Of a stretch of 23,580 bases of DNA, positions 20,756-23,580 are shown piece after piece. The stretch's first letter is position 1. Every line of letters begins with the position of its first letter. Origin of the DNA: Phoronis ovalis (taxonomy: Eukaryota; Phoronida; Phoronidae); the NCBI GenBank assembly GCA_028565635.1, contig JAOXYB010074722.1, positions 1-23,580 on the forward strand. Reading direction: 5' to 3'. The notes beneath the pieces were generated by a model. It was given only the letters and a program-made list of their open reading frames with translations, made no database searches and had not been told where the DNA came from. The position numbers and the translations under genes were made by a program.

Positions 20756-21639
20756 CTAAAAAGTTAGCACATTTCACATGATTAAATTCCTGGTGTATGT
20801 ATATTTTCAGCATTTCATCAGATGGAGAGTTTCTGTTGATCTTTAAAAACAACATGGCAAAAATATATATTTTTCAGCAGGAAGACTGAGGATGTCCTGA
20901 AATGGGAATAAAATAACTCAAAAATCTAGCAAAAAAAAACTTGGTCCAAAAAAAATGAAAAAGTTATTGTTTTCCAATATGAGTTTGTTTGGAAAAAAGA
21001 TGATCAAAAACATAACTGTGTCGATCTGATTCATCAATGGGAATTCTGGATAAAAAGGTCTCATGAATAAATGTTGAGCTCACAGATCCCAAAAAAGGAT
21101 ATTTTTATGTACCCTTAATAACAGAGATGGGTACCCAACAATTCTCAATGTCTCCCCCTTGAGACCTAAATTGTTCACATGAAAATCATGTATTATATAT
21201 AGTCAGTATAAAATGCTCAAGGTATTTATTAGGATTCAAGTTAGTGAACAAATCATAAATAAATCATTGTATGTATAATGTGATCTTTACAAACAAGAAG
21301 ATAATTTCCACTACTTAAAAAAAAGTAGCTAGAAAGACATAGAAAAACTATCAAACTATTTTTTAACCTACAAAAACTTATCAATAAAAGTTGCTTGGAT
21401 ATGTGTTCACCTGAACAAAACACTGGACATAATAGTACTGACAGATATTAAATGTAGTAAAAATCAAAGTACAGCTGCCTTTACACTTTTATATTCCATC
21501 TTATAATAAATAATAAGAGTGGGAACTGTTCATCATTTTTTATGTTTAACCTATTTCATCTAGTACCTTCATCAATCATAAAAAATTAACATTATACAAA
21601 AAAAGACAGTCCACTGTAAAATTTTCTCTGCTGGGTATG
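20756..21639 (-). other. Presumed intron of the coiled-coil gene, no exon seen
   Basis: It begins with the acceptor tttttag that opens exon 20755-20627. It is AT-rich with A-runs and no coding-like frame on the minus strand. The upstream exon must lie further right, probably outside the window. Confidence 0.5.
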
Positions 21640-21937
21640 CCTGGAGTTCGACTCAAATGCATGGTAGGTACGCATGTGCGCGAACAAAAACGCGTAAAAA
21701 GGATGATTTTTAAGAATTAAGCATGTTAATGTGCATTACGCATTTAGGGTTACATTTTTCGATAGAATGTACAGAAGGGTACCTTATTTGCCTTATAGTG
21801 CGCATTTTCGATAGAATGTACAGAAGGGTACCTTATTTGCCTTATAGTGCGCATTTAGGGCACCGAAATTAGGGGCTTCTTCAAAAACTCATTCACACAC
21901 ATGGGTAACAGTAATATATTTGAGTTAGACTCCCGGG
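21640..21937. mobile_element. Non-autonomous DNA transposon (MITE) with exact 8-bp target duplication
   Basis: TGGGTATG at 21632-21639 and 21938-21945 are identical 8-mers that immediately flank imperfect inverted ends: CCTGGAGTTCGACTCAAAT on the left, and the reverse complement of the right end, CCCGGGAGTCTAACTCAAAT. The 298-bp element encodes no protein. Eight-bp duplications point to a hAT-type mechanism. The CCCGGG end resembles the elements at 2907 and 20130, but the interior is different. Confidence 0.85.
21756..21853 (+). repeat. Two tandem copies of a 49-bp unit inside the MITE
   Basis: The unit TTTCGATAGAATGTACAGAAGGGTACC... TTATAGTGCGCAT occurs twice in direct succession with a 49-bp period and almost no differences, so the duplication looks recent compared with the element's diverged ends. 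Confidence 0.9.
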
Positions 21938-21945
21938 TGGGTATG

Positions 21946-23391
21946 ATTGACTGTACCAAGTTCACCCACAAAATATAAATACAAATTTGATTCTTACCAT
22001 ATGTACACAATACACTAAAGAATTTATATCCATCTTAAACAAATTGACAAATTAATGTATATACAATGAAGAATGTTTCTTGATCCACAATTAAGTTTTT
22101 CAGCAAACTGACATCAATTTTCCATAGCTTAGTACCATTTCTTGTATCCATGAAATTGCGGAATTCTTGACCCTGTCAAGCCAGGTCTTAACTACTAACT
22201 CTATCCACAAATAAACCAAGGAAAAAATATTTAAATTATTTGAATTAGATTATAGTGTTCTCAAAGTCTGATACTGCTGCTGTATAAAACTACCACTGCG
22301 ACTGAAGATATTTCAAACTGCAACTAATAGATTTTTTTATAGCCTCTAATATCAACGCCTGCATAATCAAACACTTGAAGAGTAGCTGCTCCTCATTCTA
22401 AAGGCTTCAGTGTCAAGTCAACAAGGCTCTATCTCACATCACATAGTAAAGATAATTTGTTCCTGTTGTAAGCTTTTGAAATTTTAGGGAAATTTTCTCC
22501 TTGAACTTTACTTATTCAGCAAGTTCAAAGTAGAGAGTACCCTTCAATATTAAAAGATGGTTTGTCTTAATGAACAAAATATACATATTTTAATAATCCA
22601 AATTAAGTTTGTCAATAATTCAAAGGTCTATGGCTGACTTCATTCTTACACAAACCTTATACTAATTCATCTTCCTTCATAAAGAATATAAAAAAGCTTT
22701 ACACTCAAGTGGAAAATTGTTAATAATTTATATACGTTTATATAGTACTAGCTGGTTTTGCAGCTTACAAAGTGTTCATATCTGTTAATCAATCCACTGC
22801 ACAGGCAAGTAGGTAAATACTTGAATCCACAACACTAACAAGCACATTATACTAGGTGATACTAGCAGTCACAGCACAATGCACAGTATCATTGCAACTT
22901 GAATTACATATTCTCCTTCCAAGACATCAATTTAAGAATGAAATGCATATCATATTAAATGGCAAGTGTTTGTTGTAATTTTCTGCTATATACACTCTCT
23001 ATTGTCTACATTGTTGCATATTTTTATTGCTATATGGTGAAAGCTTTTTTATCTGCTCCAAATATCTGACATTCCTTTTACAACTTTTAAATGTAATTTT
23101 TTTGACAATGGTGCATATAACAAAGTTATAAACACACCTTTCAGTCTAGTTTTTAACTAGCTTTATGGTACCAATTGAGCTGAATGAGCATATCATAAAT
23201 TTATGGAGATAATCTTTATGTTTGTAATTCAAGTTTAACTAATAACATAAATTGATACATTAACAGCTTAAAGCAATCATATTTTTCTAAAATTTCAAAA
23301 AATTAACATTTTATTTTAAAATTTTGAATACTAAGCCTAAAAAGTATTATTAGGAACTAAAGTCACTTCCTATTATGAAAGGCATAAGCAG
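21946..23391. other. Presumed intron or upstream flank, nothing recognised
   Basis: AT-rich sequence with no coding frame, RNA gene or clear repeat. It is most simply the continuation of a large intron of the coiled-coil gene, but the gene's 5' end could also lie within it if a short leader exon was missed. Confidence 0.4.
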
Positions 23392-23580
23392 GCCTACCTA
23401 ACCAGTGTAGACTCAAACCGTCAATCCGCATTCGCAGACCTGTTTCCTACCATTCGAACCCATTTTCCGGGTTTCGCACCAAAATTCCTGCTACTCGAAC
23501 CGCCATTTCCGTAGACTCGCGTAAGTTGCCGGGAACTCGCACAGATTTCCGTAGACTCGGACAATTTCCTACGATTTAGA
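23392..23580. repeat. Second copy of the fold-back repeat family, cut by the window edge
   Basis: GCCTACCTAACCAG begins a match to 9909 onward. The copy is built of recurring words: ACTCGAACC or ACTCAAACCG, CATTTTCCG or CATTTCCG, and GTAGACTCG (three times). The last part matches the reverse complement of 10055-10128 (GGGAACTCG-ACAGATTTC). It is more GC-rich than the surrounding DNA and continues past the right edge. Confidence 0.7.

Noticed and set aside
1-23580. Prokaryotic systems, CRISPR arrays, tRNA or rRNA genes
   Set aside because: No regularly spaced repeats of CRISPR type, no cloverleaf or rRNA signatures seen by eye, and the genes are spliced animal genes.

Overview
This window looks like nuclear DNA of an animal, most likely an AT-rich marine invertebrate. 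It has short exons with GT/AG borders, long introns, and decayed transposable elements. There are no operons, ribosome binding sites or CRISPR arrays. The genes have clear animal relatives, but the sequence alone does not fix the species. The repeat families (elements with CCCGGGGGTACT-like ends, and a dispersed unit resembling TACC-GAATATGAAGCTGATC) fit an invertebrate deuterostome or a lophotrochozoan. That placement is an impression, not a proof.

Three protein-coding genes can be assembled by hand, with splice phases that agree at every accepted junction. (1) On the minus strand, 3516 down to 1205, are the first three coding exons of RUSF1 (C16orf58, RUS/DUF647 family); the rest lies beyond the left edge. 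(2) On the plus strand, 5545 to 9304, are four coding exons giving a 758-residue nuclear-type protein. It has an AT-hook and a Tantalus-like domain and belongs to the PRR14/PRR14L/Tantalus family. A probable non-coding first exon ends at 3859. (3) On the minus strand, 20755 down to 12997, are the last ten exons (446 residues) of a long coiled-coil protein. I cannot name it with confidence; a centrosomal or cytoskeletal scaffold is plausible.

Layout: RUSF1 and the PRR14-like gene are head to head and share a short promoter region at about 3517-3859, with an inverted CCAAT box and a perfect ETS/GABP-type site. Human RUSF1 and PRR14 both lie at 16p11.2, so this adjacency may be an old linkage. 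The PRR14-like gene and the coiled-coil gene converge across about 3.7 kb of repeat-rich DNA (9305-12996). From 20756 to the right edge I see no exon, so this is probably a large intron of the coiled-coil gene.

The introns and intergenic DNA hold several mobile-element remnants. Two non-autonomous elements have exact 8-bp target duplications (2907-3353 and 21640-21937). Another has CAGG-GCGGATACA ends (18533-18866). A related older element lies at 20130-20444. A minus-strand non-LTR reverse transcriptase fossil lies at 4551-5140. A fold-back repeat (9909-10130) has a second copy at 23392-23580. I found no unknown defence or biosynthetic system. The most interesting points are the gene pair, the domain structure of the PRR14-like protein, and a possible duplicated or alternative exon in the coiled-coil gene.
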